From Clarkia xantiana subsp. parviflora (Eukaryota; Streptophyta; Magnoliopsida; Myrtales; Onagraceae), in the NCBI GenBank assembly GCA_036873135.1, contig JAPTYO010000011.1, positions 15,944,747 to 16,008,746 on the forward strand: a DNA stretch of 64,000 nt, read 5' to 3'. Positions 1 through 11,925 of the stretch are shown here, piece by piece; the first letter of the stretch is position 1; every line of letters begins with the position of its first letter. Below the pieces are notes generated by a model. That model had not been told where the DNA came from and searched no databases. It was given only the letters and a program-made list of their open reading frames with translations. Made by a program: the position numbers and the translations under genes.

Positions 1-403
1 GTGTCACGTGTCGTGCACGTGAATAACCCTAAACATTTGATTTTGTTCAGTTTAGTCCCTCTAATACATCCCTAACTTTTATCAATTTAGTCCTAATATT
101 TGAAAATCACTCTAGGTTCGGCTAAGTCAATTTATGTCAAGGGTTTGATTTTCAAAAGGACTAAATTGAATAAACTAAAAGTTAGGGATGTATTAGAGGG
201 ACTAAATTGAACAATATCAAAAGGTTAGGACTACTCACGTGCACGGCTCGTGACACTTAACGGCCAAATTGGAGGGAATTTTAACGAAGGTATGAAAAAA
301 TGTACAAAGTTAAAATCATAGGTACCACAAGTGTATAAAAAATAGAAGTGGTACCAAAAGTGGATTTCGGTCAAAGAAGTGGTATGAAATGAACATTTAA
401 CCC
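1..403. mobile_element. Right part of a MULE-like foldback element
   Basis: Positions 1-257 form a near-perfect palindrome: the left end GTGTCACG pairs with CGTGACAC, and the arms share the block around TAGTCCCTCTAATACATCCC. The sequence then runs into a right terminal arm ending TTTAACCC at 403. The same terminal family (ACCACTTCTTTGACCGAAAT) occurs inverted at 26518-26605. The left end lies outside the window, so no target duplication can be checked. No coding sequence is seen. Classing it as Mutator-like rests on resemblance to the GGG...CCC elements elsewhere in the window. Confidence 0.6.
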
Positions 404-806
404 TTTAATTTTTTTTAAAGAATGACTCCTAACAGAAAGTTTGGCTAGAAACTTCCTAAAAAATACTTATAATTTGTGAGAGATTTAATTCCTTTTAAAA
501 AAATGCACTCACAAATTATTGCCGATTTTCTTGTAGTGGATTAGCTGTGTGATTCAATAATACTTTAAAGTTTTTTAAAATGTGATTATTTGGTACACTC
601 CACTAAATTTATATAACATTGATGTGGCTCAAGAAACATCTTTATTTATATTTTGGAATTTTTAAGTATATTTATTTTACATAAACTTCATTTAAATTAA
701 ATATGATATTATATTTTCATTATCTATATACCAATATATTATTTGTGTTGGGTCCTCACCCCCAATAGACATCTTTGGCACATTTTCACTTTATTAATAA
801 AAAATA
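404..806. other. AT-rich spacer, no feature seen
   Basis: No gene, repeat or RNA signature was recognised between the first foldback element and the target duplication of the Pack-MULE. Confidence 0.5.
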
Positions 807-815
807 TATTATATT

Positions 816-1919
816 GGGTTAATAGGTGTTTTGGTCAGTGATGTTTGACAAGTTTTGGGTTTTGGTCAGTGATGTTTTTTTTTTCCTAGTTTTGGTCTCA
901 TATGTTTGTATACTTTCTAGTATTGGTTTTTCCGTCAGTTTTTCTGTTAACTGAACACGTGAGGGTCACGTGACCCCAAAAAAAAAAAAAAATAAATAAA
1001 TAAAAACTGAAAAGACCAACCTGCCCTTTAGATCTATCATCGTCCCTGTTCCTCTCCCTCTGGTGCCGATGCCCTTTAATAGGCGAAATTCTTTCGTCTT
1101 TTAAGCTGCCGAGCTTGGTTCTCTTTCTAACCCTTTCTTCACCGATAAAGTTACCATCTTTCTGACGCCGCCAAGCTCTGTTCTCCTCTCGAGCACCACG
1201 CTGCTTGCAGTCTTCAGCTGAGACAGGGTCGGCTTCGCGGGAATGCACTGCAACTCCATTAGGAGGACGACAGACCTTCTCCTTGCAATCTATTTCTGTA
1301 TCCAATAGCGCGACGGTGGCGGGAGGAGAAGGAGAACCAGGCACATCTCCGCCGCTCTTGAAGCTCTCAAGTATGTGATCGATTCCTCCGAAGAAATCAT
1401 TCGCCTTCTCGAGGCCTTCCTGATCGGCGCTGTTTCCGGCGCTGAAATTGATGAACTCCTCTTCTAAAGCGTCGCAGGACATGTCCTCACAAGCATCCAG
1501 CCAGTAAGAGGAGTGGGGGAGTTCCTCTGGTACAGAAACCCTAGACGCATCGTCCATTTTCACCTTTGTTCTTCGTAGGCAGCTGCTGGATGGATCTCCT
1601 CCTTGAACGCAGCAGCAGCAACCAATTCACGCGGCGGAGATGGCCCAACTAGAAGAGATTCGGAGAGAAGAAGGTAGTTATGGACAGAGAGAAACACTGA
1701 CTGAGGATGGGCAGGTTGGTCTTTTCAGTTTTTAATTTTTTTTTTTTTTTTTTTTTTGGGGTCACGTGACCCTCACGTGTTCAGTTAACAGAAAAACTGA
1801 CGGAAAAACCAATACCAGAAAGTATACAAACATATGAGACCAAAACTAGGAAAAAAAAAACATCACTGACCAAAACCCAAAACTTGTCAAACATCACTGA
1901 CCAAAACACCTATTAACCC
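816..1919 (-). mobile_element. Pack-MULE carrying a DCL1 5' fragment
   Basis: An 1104-bp element begins GGGTTAATAGGTG and ends CACCTATTAACCC. It is flanked by an exact 9-bp direct repeat TATTATATT at 807-815 and 1920-1928, the target-duplication length typical of Mutator-like elements. The terminal inverted repeats are about 211 bp each (816-1026 and 1709-1919), including matching poly-A/poly-T runs and the block GGGTCACGTGACC. Between them lie 682 bp of GC-richer host-derived sequence with an open reading frame on the minus strand that matches the DCL1 N-terminus. There is no transposase, so the element is non-autonomous. Target duplication, long inverted repeats and captured gene sequence together fit the Pack-MULE definition. 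Confidence 0.92.
898..1557 (-). pseudogene. DCL1: Captured DICER-LIKE 1 N-terminal fragment
   Basis: The ATG at 1557 opens a 219-residue frame. Its first 177 codons (1557-1027) are captured DNA. The residues SYWLDACEDMSCD near the start and NDFFGGIDHILESFKSGG around residue 55-70 are the hallmark blocks of the plant DCL1 N-terminus. After them comes an Arg/Lys/Asp-rich stretch like the DCL1 region ahead of the helicase. About 150 bp upstream of the ATG (to 1708) look like captured 5' UTR. Helicase, PAZ, RNase III and dsRNA-binding domains are all absent, so no dicing activity is expected. After residue 177 the frame runs into the element's inverted repeat and adds about 42 transposon-encoded residues before the stop at 898. 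The captured frame has no stops. The parental DCL1 gene is not in the window. Confidence 0.85.
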
Positions 1920-1928
1920 TATTATATT

Positions 1929-3690
1929 TAATTCCTATATTTTGTAAAATTAATAATTTAGTCATTACTATATTTGAGAAACATTTATTTATCTTTAATA
2001 TTATTACTAAATCATTATTTAATTTTTGTTATTTTTTTAAGGTCGCTTAGTCGGCATGTCATAGTAATTATAATTAAGTGCAATCCAATATTCATATCAA
2101 TTTAAGTCAGCCCTATCATACTCATTCCGTTCAAATTTCGGATACATGTAAAAAAAAAATTATTCAACGAATATATATAGATCGAGTGATATATGTTCCG
2201 CCTGTTGAGATTTTTCTATCACATAGATCAGCCACTTACCAAATTATATATATAACAAGTCAAAATATGGGTGAAATGTGGTTCTTGAAGTTTGACCACG
2301 TACAAATAACATTTTACTCATCATCCAATATTTATGGACTCAAACTATTAATTTAGTTCTTCTATTTGTTAATCCAATCAAATTGTGTACAACCTAATTA
2401 ATGTTAACTAAATATTTTTGTAAATTCAAGTCTAAATTATATGTTTGTGATTTAATTTTATCTTTATTGTTAAATCAAATTTTGTTGGTATTGTGATATT
2501 GTATATAATTACGTTTGTATAGATCAAATTTGTCCATTGATGACTCTAAGTAGTTAAGAACAAGTTTACATTCTTGACACCTCAAGTTGCTGAGTTAGAT
2601 ACAATTGAGCCGTTAATGACCATCGTAATGCTCGACTCAACTCACTTATATATCTAACTATAAGGATAACTTAGTACCGTAACTGAAGACATTAGTTAAT
2701 TTTTTACTTAATTATCCTCTTCTCTTTCTCATGTTTTGAATTACGTTATGTCGCTCTTCTCTATCACATAGATTCGTTTCTCACAACGAATCAACTTGCC
2801 CATATTATACTTTGATTAATTATAAATATTAGTAAACTTAAGATAAATTATATATCTTGAAATTTAAATGATCGATGCGCGTGCTACACAATACACATTG
2901 ACTACCTTTAGATAAAAAGAAACTCTCTGTCCAATAGATTGTTTGAGGCTTTTTTCAAGTGACTTTCTAATAACTGGTGTTATGACTCTAAAGCAAGTAT
3001 TTATAGTTGCAGACCATAAGTCAGTGCAACCTGATGAGGCAGCAGACGGTTACCAGATCAACTTATGAAATTTCGTTCTCGGAACACAACGCACGCGTTA
3101 ATAACTAGTATATACTGAATTGTTGTGGTTGGATACGGATTGTGTCTGTTGAAATAGGGCAAGACCATTATACCCAAGAAGTGGCAGAAACTGAACATGC
3201 CAGGTTTTATATGTTTAACCACATATTGGAGCCCTAGCGAGTCTTAGTGTTTGGACATTCGCTCTAGTTGGTCCCTGGTCAGCTTACCTTCATTATCATT
3301 GCCATTAACTATTTCTCAAAATAAAATGGATAGAGGTTAAGGCATTAGTAAAGACCACTCACTGAATTACATCTAATTAATTTTCTCGAGACTCGCATCA
3401 TCTCAGGTACGAGATCAAAAAGTAATAATCATGGACAAACAGTTGCAAATCGCAGGTATTTCAAGGATGTTAACATCAACCACCCCTTTAAATTAAGGTA
3501 CTTACCAAACAACCCTAAAGAAGAAGCTTCATACCATGCTAGGGAGAGGCTCGCTCTTCTCCTCTCCCCTATTGGGAGGAGCGCTGTGTTTCATCGGGAG
3601 GAGAGGGGAGGGGAGGGGATTTACATGCCCTAACGACAATCCGAACGACAACTAAAAGTTGACGAATAATTGAGGAAGAGAGTGTCCACA
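1929..3690. other. AT-rich intergenic, no gene recognised
   Basis: Open frames are short and lack recognisable domains (for example 2078-2356). A purine-rich, GA-repeat-like patch lies at 3545-3622. I see no convincing gene or transposon ends here. Confidence 0.5.
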
Positions 3691-3699
3691 AATAATTTC

Positions 3700-4114
3700 A
3701 TCCGTAAGAACCTATAAACTGCCCTTTGTGAAATTTTGGTAGGTAAAGTTTCAAATTTGTTGAAATTTGCTGTCTCCGTCCAAATTTGCGGTTAAAATTG
3801 ATAGAACTTGATCATGGGTTTGTCACATGACCCAATAAAAAAATAAATCTCAAAATTGCCCCTAGTTGGGCAGTGGCCGGCCGGAGTAGGGTGGTGGCCG
3901 GTCGGAGTAAGGTATGATCGGAGTAAACATAAAAGTATCAGGGGCAATTTCGACTTTTCACATCATTCTGTCAAATTTGACAGAAAAAATGGACGGAAAA
4001 CCAAAATTTAACAAGGTTGAAACTTCAGACATCCGATATCAACAATTTAAATTTTGACACCAAAATCTCACATGTAGCAAACCTCAGACAGCTTATAGGT
4101 GCTTAAACTCTTAA
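3700..4114. mobile_element. Degenerate MULE-like foldback element
   Basis: The left arm AACCTATAAACTGCCC and the right arm ending CTTATAGGTGCTT are diverged inverted copies. The interior has a GC-rich block built on GTGGCCGGCCGGAG. The stretch TCTGTCAAATTTGACAGAAA is shared with the better-preserved element at 45180-45995, which has a 9-bp target duplication. No clean duplication is visible here, so the boundaries are approximate. Confidence 0.5.
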
Positions 4115-4806
4115 AGAAAAATGTTTTATAGTTGGTATTATAAAAATTCTTCTTCCTACTAACGCAGGAAACTTTGAATTACTGGTACCCATCCAAACTC
4201 ATGGAATAAAATCTCATGTATCTTCAATTGACTATCATATCAACGTATTTTTAAATGGTTATCATGCTCACAATATTCAACGCACCTTTGTGCCCACATG
4301 CCTGCCTCTATGTAACTCTCACAACAACCCAGAATCCAACAAATTACATGCTAAAATACGTGCCAGCATTATTTTTCATAAATACTCTTACCATGTAATG
4401 GATTATGCTACGATTTGACAGTAGTTTGTCATAACCTAATCACCCCATCCTATTTTGGGTTACTCAGAAACCACTAAGTGACTCTGCCTAATGCTCACCT
4501 CCTCCGCTCAAAAGTGCACCTGAAACTTCCCTGCTTCTCCAAAGTACTCTGCTGCGATGTAGATTCAAATTGGATGAAAACCAGCTGCAATGTCGTCAAC
4601 TTGAGTTGAGGGAATTCAAACAGTTCCATCTGCTTCCTTCATTATATAGCAATTTCCATATACCATGCAAAGAAAGTAGAGGCCAATGAACAGAATTTTT
4701 TGATCAAATTCATTTCTTTTCTTTAGTGTTATAAATGGATCAAAAACATTAGTCTAGTAAAGTACAACATACTTACAACTAAGTACACCAGAGTCGATAA
4801 AGAATT

Positions 4807-7351
4807 TCAAGATCTCAATCTCGAAGCTTCTATATCTTCTAAAAGCCTTACAAGGATGTCGTTCCAACTGTCAGTGAGACCAGGCAAGCACCAATGCATG
4901 CAGTCTTGATGCTTCTTTCCACCAGCAGTGGATGGATGGGCATCAGCTCTGAACTCGCTCAATTTTGTTATGTCCAGAACGTGAAAGTCCGATCCTTTCA
5001 GTGCCCTGTGAAGGTGATCATTTACTAGTCGAGCTTCCACATTGGTTCCATTCTTTCCAACAGAGAACAACCCTTCTACCTAAGAAGAAATAATGTACAT
5101 GATCAAACATATCCACAGGTAGAATAGAAAGAAGGGTCACAATAACAACATGCTACAAGATAATAACTCAGTAAGCTTGCTTGTAATGGGGCTGACCTGT
5201 TCAAGAGACAGGGGTCTTAAACGAGGGCAAGAACCACCTTGGTCCCAATCACCTCCTTCGAAATGCCTAGGTGATTGCGTGCGGAAGATTTTAATGGCAC
5301 CAGGTTTTGCTTCTTTCTTCACATAAGACCTCTATTAAAAGAAGAAAAAAACATTCTTTAGGTAATCCTACTGTTCTTACATTTAACGAGTTGCAAAATA
5401 GAAAGAATGTACACCGGCATACCATGTGCTTCAAAACTAGATCAAGCCCAGCATCAGGTTCTAATGGCGGGATTAGAGGCTTGCCATTTTCAAAGAATAG
5501 CATGGGTGATTTTACAGGATCGAACTTTGATGGAGCCCACCACCTACGAAAACGAAGTCAATGGTTTATCAATATGCGACTGGAAACTTTGGCCTTCGGT
5601 GTCATGAAAAGATCAGGTTGAGGTTAAAAATTGTGCAGAGAAACAAAGAGAGTAGTTTAACAATTTAAGGAAGTGCAAAAATCTATCAAAACGGGTTTCC
5701 TCCCTCCCTCTTGTCTAAATCAGCTGCATTGTCCTAGGCCTTGTTAGTTCAAGAAACCCTAAAACTAAGCTCTACCATCTAAGGGTTTTAAATCACCCAA
5801 CCAACAAAAAACTACTGCAACAAATTAGTCGATTTCTGTGACCTCATCTTCCCTTGCCATTCATGAAAGCAAGAAATTGTTGAGTATCAAGACAGCGACA
5901 AGACTTGCAGATTCATGTCAAAGGATTTACTTACCTCAGATAAATAAATGCTTCTAGATACTAATTTTAGTTAAGTCAAATATTCATGAACACAAAACTG
6001 AGGCAGCCATATCAAAACTTCTAATGAAAAATGAGTAAGGACCAAAAACTTCAACCCATGTATTCCAGAATTAATGCCATTTATATGAGCTAACTCCAAC
6101 AAATCAAGAATACACCGAGCAGCAAATTACAAGCATCAATTTTCTAGATTGAGCTCTGTGAAGCATCACACAGACCACGCAGACACATAACATGGAAAGT
6201 GAAAGAAGTAAAAGTAACTTATGATGTATCCCAGAATTAATAACATTCAGATGAGCTAACTCCAACAAGTCAAGAATACACCGAGCAGCAAATACAAGCA
6301 TCAATTTTCTAGATTGAGCTCTGTGAAGCATCACAGAGACCACACAAACACATATAACATGTGAAGCGAAAGAAGTAAAAGATAACTTACCAGTGTCCTG
6401 TGTTAAATATCAATATATCATGAAAATGCGGAGCTTCAGTCCATGTTCCATCGGGAATATCTATGTCTATTCTAAAACCCTCCTTATATCCAAGTGATTC
6501 TAGCTCTCCACCATTACTACTAGCTGACCACCTGATATCATTTGAAAGCAGCGCACAAGCACGGTGGGTTACCGATTGATACAAGCAACGAGTGAAGAGG
6601 CAAATCCAATGATAAAGGAAAACAGACTTAGATCACAAAATACAATAGTGTGTTAAACATCCAAGGCAGAGCTTAGTTACTTAAATTACAGCATTACCTA
6701 CTGTAGCGTGCCAAGAGATTTGTACGGTGATATGAAATGGTAAGGTTATACTGAAGAAACGTAAATCCACGATCAGCCCCGGCAGGCCGCCATTTCTTCA
6801 CATCACTCGATACACGTTTCAGAGTGCAAAAAAGAGAAACAAACATGTTCCTGTTAAGCGAATCCCCAACAAATCCTGCACTGTTGAGCATTCTTAAGTT
6901 CATGAACTACCAAATCGTAGACCAAAAGAGCCTAGGGAAAGGGGAGAGTGAGAATACCAATGTTGGTGTTTCTATGCAGTTCCAGAAACCTAGCCGGATC
7001 GAACTGCGGCAAATCACAAGACAGAGGTTTCCAGCGCCACCGTACGAGGTCCCAAGCATTGGACTTGTTACCGGCGATGCAATTCCATCCTTTGAAGATC
7101 TCCTTACAGGAGCTATCATACTTGAGGGATTCAAAGGTGGGGTCGTAGATCCAGGATCCAGCGGAGTAGTCGCAGGAAGCGTCCTTGGGCCTCCGGATCA
7201 GTTGCTGGGGCTTATGGTATTCAGGATGAACTGCAGAAGCGTTATTGAGGAGAGAGCGGAGGAAAAAGATGGAGACGAAGAGGAGGAGGGAGAGGATAGG
7301 GAGGAGGGAGTGGAAGTTGGGCCGTGCACGGTGGTCTCTGGCGGTGGCCAT
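4807..7351 (-). CDS. TBL: TRICHOME BIREFRINGENCE-LIKE (TBL) protein
   Basis: Six exons (6958-7351, 6698-6875, 6391-6531, 5423-5543, 5197-5331, 4807-5079) join at GT-AG sites into one frame of 413 residues. TBL/DUF231 proteins are Golgi enzymes of wall polysaccharide O-acetylation; many acetylate xylan, mannan or other polymers. A short cytosolic N-terminus is followed by a single signal anchor at about residues 15-35 ([12 protein letters not shown]). The PMR5N-type region holds CDYSAGSW and the Cys pair before GRxD-like sequence. The catalytic GDS motif is GDSLNRNMF, encoded at the start of exon 2. The C-terminal DxxH-type motif is DCMHWCLPG in exon 6. Length and both motifs fit an active family member. 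The ATG at 7351 was chosen because the anchor follows directly; upstream in-frame codons read through non-coding sequence. Which family member (and so which polymer) is not certain; it recalls the TBL12-14 branch. Confidence 0.92.
6058..6390. repeat. 166-bp tandem duplication in TBL intron 3
   Basis: Units 6058-6223 and 6224-6390 are near-identical, sharing for example AGATTGAGCTCTGTGAAGC. The second unit ends exactly at the exon-3 splice donor (minus-strand GGTAAGTTA). The corresponding place in the first unit reads CATAAGTTA, so that copy has lost the GT. Confidence 0.85.
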
Positions 7352-7639
7352 GCGTCTCAGTTCACTGCTGAATCCCCCCGATTGCAGCGCATGTACGTCA
7401 GCACTTCCAACTTTCCAAGCTAAACATCTGATTACTAAATTAACAACTGCTCTACTCAAAAGGTAAGTAATGTGCAAAGAACATGCCAAATAAATAAACC
7501 ATGTAATAATGGTGGAGTAGTTCATTGGCTGATTCAAGAACGTACTAGCAGTAGTGGCTTAACCATTCTAAAATAAATACATAATAGAAGGGTAAATAAG
7601 AATATAACGGGTCAAACCAATTCTCAAATTTTGTTGCAA

Positions 7640-7935
7640 GGAGCAAGATAGATTTGGTTGATAGTATGACTATAAATGATCCGAAATTGGCTCGGTCAAT
7701 ACTCGAATTCGAATAATTTTTTACTTGATTGAGTGAAGATTAGATATAATCAACTCGAGCTTACTCGCAGGCTTTATAAAGATCTCCCATATATATATAT
7801 ATATATTAATATACGTTGACAAATTCAACCTTAATCGAGTAGAGATCAAGCTCGGTCAAGTTTTGAATCTGAAAATTCAGTCTCAATCGAGTTCGAGCCG
7901 GCTAATACTTGGCAAGGCTCGGCTCATGTACTACC
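7640..7935. mobile_element. Possible small MITE between TBL and CGR
   Basis: An AT-rich block with CTCGAGCT/AGCTCGG-type words and a short (AT)n run is bracketed by similar 14-bp words, TTGATAGTATGACT at the left and TTGAGAGTATGACT at the right. It could be a decayed hAT-like MITE, but no clear inverted termini are seen. Confidence 0.25.
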
Positions 7936-8510
7936 CTAGTTGAGAGTATGACTCCATGAATATACTGTGTTCACTTGTATTGTAGAGCTACGTCATAGTG
8001 CAGATACAAGATTCTCAATATATAAACTCCATAAGACTTTTGTCTTGATTTATTTACCAACTTAGAGACTTGTCTTTATCAACCACTTAAGAATAAGAGC
8101 CATAACTTTGGAGTTCCTTTTATGATCCAACTGAGTATCAGTATGCATCATATTTTCTCAATGCGAGTTCGACTTCTCAAACTCTTTGGGAAACGATGTA
8201 CCACTGTACTACTAACGTAACCAAAACTGTCCATGTTAAGCATAGCATCAAAACGACACCTAAAACAATTCAAAGAAGCAAATGCTCAATAAATCCATGG
8301 ATTAAGTAAGGCTGGAAAGTGCTGCACCTAAATTTACATCCCTGAGACGAAATCTTTCATAATGAATCAAATCGTAGACAGGTTCATCACTGCAATCTAG
8401 AAAGGCAAAGGGAAGGGGAAGATACAACTTTCACACTAACGGCAGGCCCTTTGGGCGATTGGGTATTTTTCCAATATATAAGCAACAAGCAGGAATATCT
8501 GTATCTCATC

Positions 8511-11180
8511 TCACTGGAATGATTTCAGATGGAAGACTTGGCAGGCTGGTTTGTATGACTGCGTGTTCGCAGCCTTCTTGAACTTCTTTATAGCCGACTT
8601 GTTTTCTTCTAGTTTGGTTTGGACAAAGTACTGAACCCACCAGGAAGGGCTCCTTAGTTTTGCCTTCATTCATACAAAATGTTCAAATTTACCACATTAA
8701 TCCAATCTCTTTTTATCTTATGATGCAATCACTTTATTAAGAGATTGGCATCACACGCAAATAAGATACTTGTCCTGGCTATATTATAAGGAAATTTATC
8801 AAGCTATTTCCTATAAACCAGACATGCCCATACGTTTTTCCATCTACTCGAAAATATGGAAACTGGAAAAGAAACCAAAGAGATTGAGGTCAGTAACTTA
8901 CAGGACGACCGAACTTGGAAAGTTCTGCAACTTTAGCCCTGTGCTGGCCTGGGTAACCTACATTTCAATTTTGATTTAAAATTAATCCATATAAGTAAAT
9001 TATCTACGTTGAGGCAGAGAAAACTCTGAGCAGTGATTTCAGTACTGCTAGTAAGTAAAGATGCTAGATCCTTTCCAACAGGTACTAATTATTCAAATAG
9101 TTGATGATACATATTGCCCTATGCTTCTGTCAATCGAAACAACAATTGTTGCTTTTTTGTTCATAGAAAGAGAAAAATGCCTTTGTGCTTCCATATTACA
9201 GATACACCACAGCCACAACTCTGAAACTTCACATTTATCTTTATGGAAAACGCTACATGTGTCAAATTATCAACAATAATCTCCACTAATTATATAATAC
9301 TCATTGGCCAAAACAAATTGTAGAATAATCAATCATATATTCTGTTATAAGAAATTATAGCTGAAAGAATAAAACGTTACTGAACTGCAACCAATAACGT
9401 TACAACAAATGATTAAACTATTTTAATAATTTTAAAACCCCAAAAAAGGTAGGTGTTAAACAGTGCAAAAGGAAACCCATATTAAAGTTTTGTCCGTCAA
9501 AACACACTATCAACTTTGGTTTTCGACTGAGAGCTTGCCAGAGTAAGAAGAGAGAATTACAGAAAACTTACCAGCAAAGATCACGACTCCGTTAGAAGAT
9601 ACTCTTGCTAATTCTGGAAGGGTCTTGTTCAGATATCTAGGAGACAAGTAGTCCACGGCATCTGACACCATGACAAGAGAGAAAGAATTGTCCCGGTAGG
9701 GTAGAGGGAATTTGATGTCAGCTACACGGACAGTGCCTTTACGCACAAGTCTCTTGCAACCGGCATCAGTATCATCCAAGTCATATGGCTCTAGACCCCA
9801 TGCCTCAATACCCTCTTCTTTTAACAACTGAGACACAATGGAACACGTACTGGGACCCACGTGCAGCACTTTTTGCATGTTGTCACTATATGCTTTACTC
9901 AAGACAGGTAATGCTCTCTGCATTTCTAATGTGCATGATGATACACCACTGCCTGGATATATATATACAATTAAATCTTTAGATAGGGTTTTCTATCAGG
10001 GGCACTCTGCAAAAATATACAGGAGTACACAAATGTCTACAAAACAATGCCAAATATGGCTGAACTTTGTTGAAAAAGTGATGACAGCATTTTCAAGATC
10101 AGCATACCCAGCTTTTGCATTTCCCTACTTTCTCAGAACAATGGCTTAAGCAACTATAAATTCAGAAGTTTCTAAGACATAGTCCATCTCTGGGTCAGGC
10201 CAACATTTGGAATGAGAGTAGAATATTTAGTTCCAAATCCAAACAGAAGCATCTTGTTTCAAAGTAGCATTTATTCCAGTATCTAAGAGCACCGCTGATC
10301 CATCCATCAATAAACCAGGTGCAAGCAAATAAAGTAATAAACCTCCGAAGGTACAAAATGATACGTAACAGGACACCGACATAAAGTCAGTGTCAGGTAA
10401 TTAATTACCTTCTAGTTTGCTGACAACCTCTCTATAGCTGCTTGATCCACCTGTTATAAAACGAAATTAGTCTAAGTGAGGGGTTCAGAGGTAGATCAAC
10501 AATATACTGTTTATCACAGAAGGATTTTCAGCTAATATAATCCAGCCAAATAAACTATTTGTTAATTCAATATGCCACATTTCACTTGCTGCCAGCCTTT
10601 CTTTATATGATTATGATAGGTCAAGAAATAAATTTCCAAATCAGAATTTTACTAGAAGGTCAAAGGGCAACTTTTCCTCGTACCTGATCAATATAAAACC
10701 AATTGAAAGCATTTGAATTTTTCTTCTAACTTCTAACACCGAAAAGATAACATGTGGACAGCAAGAGAAAAATATTTAACTTCTTATGCAGCAGGTAGAA
10801 TAGAAGTATATGTTGAAGGACCAGTACAAACCTGACTCACTGTAGAAATAGCAAATCAGAAGGACAGCACCCTGGAGGAAGCGAAAAATGCAAAGGATAA
10901 ATTTAGTGATAGAGCTAGTTAGTAGTTTAGGGAATCCACTTCAAGAAACAATACCTATAAGCATTATAAAAAGAATAAAATAAGCAATCAACTGACATAC
11001 AGCAATGAATCCAATAAGAATGACTTATATATATGAATTAAAATTCCCATAACATACCACAACTAAAAGGCCTATAGATATTAATGGCGAGGAGCGCGTT
11101 TTGGATTGCCCTGAACCCGAGAAAATGGTATTTCCACCATCTACCAAGCGTCGAGTGAGATTTACTGACCTCCTTGACAT
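8511..11180 (-). CDS. CGR3: CGR2/CGR3-type Golgi pectin methyltransferase
   Basis: Six coding exons (11058-11180, 10832-10871, 10409-10450, 9572-9952, 8902-8957, 8511-8663) join at GT-AG sites into 264 residues. CGR2/CGR3 are Golgi S-adenosylmethionine-dependent methyltransferases that methylesterify homogalacturonan. The N-terminus MSRRSVNLTRRLVDGG is basic, followed by SKTRSSPL and one membrane span at about residues 32-50, split across exons 1 and 2, giving a type II topology. The large exon 4 holds the methyltransferase-like fold: VLHVGPSTCSIVSQLLKEE, the acidic EPYDLDDTDA, ADIKFPLPYR and VSDAVDYLSP. The C-terminus ends SYKPACQVFHLK, a family signature. Arabidopsis members are about the same length. 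The gene lies about 1.2 kb upstream of TBL on the same strand. I cannot tell CGR2 from CGR3 orthology with certainty. Confidence 0.93.
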
Positions 11181-11199
11181 ATTCAAATTTGTCCTAAAC

Positions 11200-11677
11200 C
11201 TGCAAAAAGAGGTCTGTAGTGAGAAACAGAGGAATACAAATTCCCCTAGGATGCCCATCTTTCCTTATCAGAAACCAGAAATGAAGCTGCGACACTGAAC
11301 TAGAGAGATTGAAACGATGCATCGAAATTGGAAAGTGTGGCCGGTGAGATGAATCAACAACTATTTCAGCTACTATTTGAAAATACAGCAGCCCGAGAAA
11401 AAGCAATTTCATTAAAATGCAAGCTAAAGAGACTTAATATAAACTAGATCAAGATCTATTCAAGTAGGAGCTTCGCTCAGAATCTAGATCAAGCCAAACT
11501 GATATGAAAATTTCCGGAAATGGAAAGTGGCTACTCTAATCATAGATCCGAAGCAAAAGAGCATTGAAGAGAGGGACACCGATTACCTGATGACGAATCC
11601 TAAGAGGAATCTAGATCTGAACTGCTCTCACTCTCTTCAGTCTAGGCTCTTAATTAAGCTCTCTCAAAGGAGAGAGA

Positions 11678-11708
<31 letters not shown>

Positions 11709-11720
11709 CACGGGGCATAA
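11200..11720 (-). promoter_or_regulatory. CGR 5' UTR intron, leader exon and TA microsatellite
   Basis: A leader intron is inferred at 11200-11586: donor CAG/GTAATC, acceptor TTTTTGCAG, ending 19 nt before the ATG. The leader exon runs upstream from 11587. At 11682-11708 a (TA)n run is flanked by GA repeats, close to the expected transcription start. Leader introns and CT/GA-rich 5' ends are common in constitutively expressed plant genes. Confidence 0.55.
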
Positions 11721-11925
11721 ACAATGCTAACAGAAGAAAGCAAGCAGAAGAATCTCCCTGTCAAAGGAATGAACCGTTTCTGCTATCTATCTCCGGCTTC
11801 TCCGTTATTTCTTCGAAAGTTTTGAAAATCGAACCGGTCCTTGACCGGTAAGGTTGTCGGTTCACAGATCGGCACTGGTTCATTAAAAAAATATAACCAA
11901 TCCAATCTTTATTATTATGGAAAAT

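Noticed and set aside
5307..5621. Plus-strand open frame of 104 codons
   Set aside because: It lies antisense to TBL exon 4 and its introns, with no domain; a shadow frame.
6824..7423. Plus-strand open frame of 199 codons
   Set aside because: It is the antisense shadow of TBL exons 1 and 2; its Glu-rich run is the complement of the signal-anchor and Ser-rich codons.
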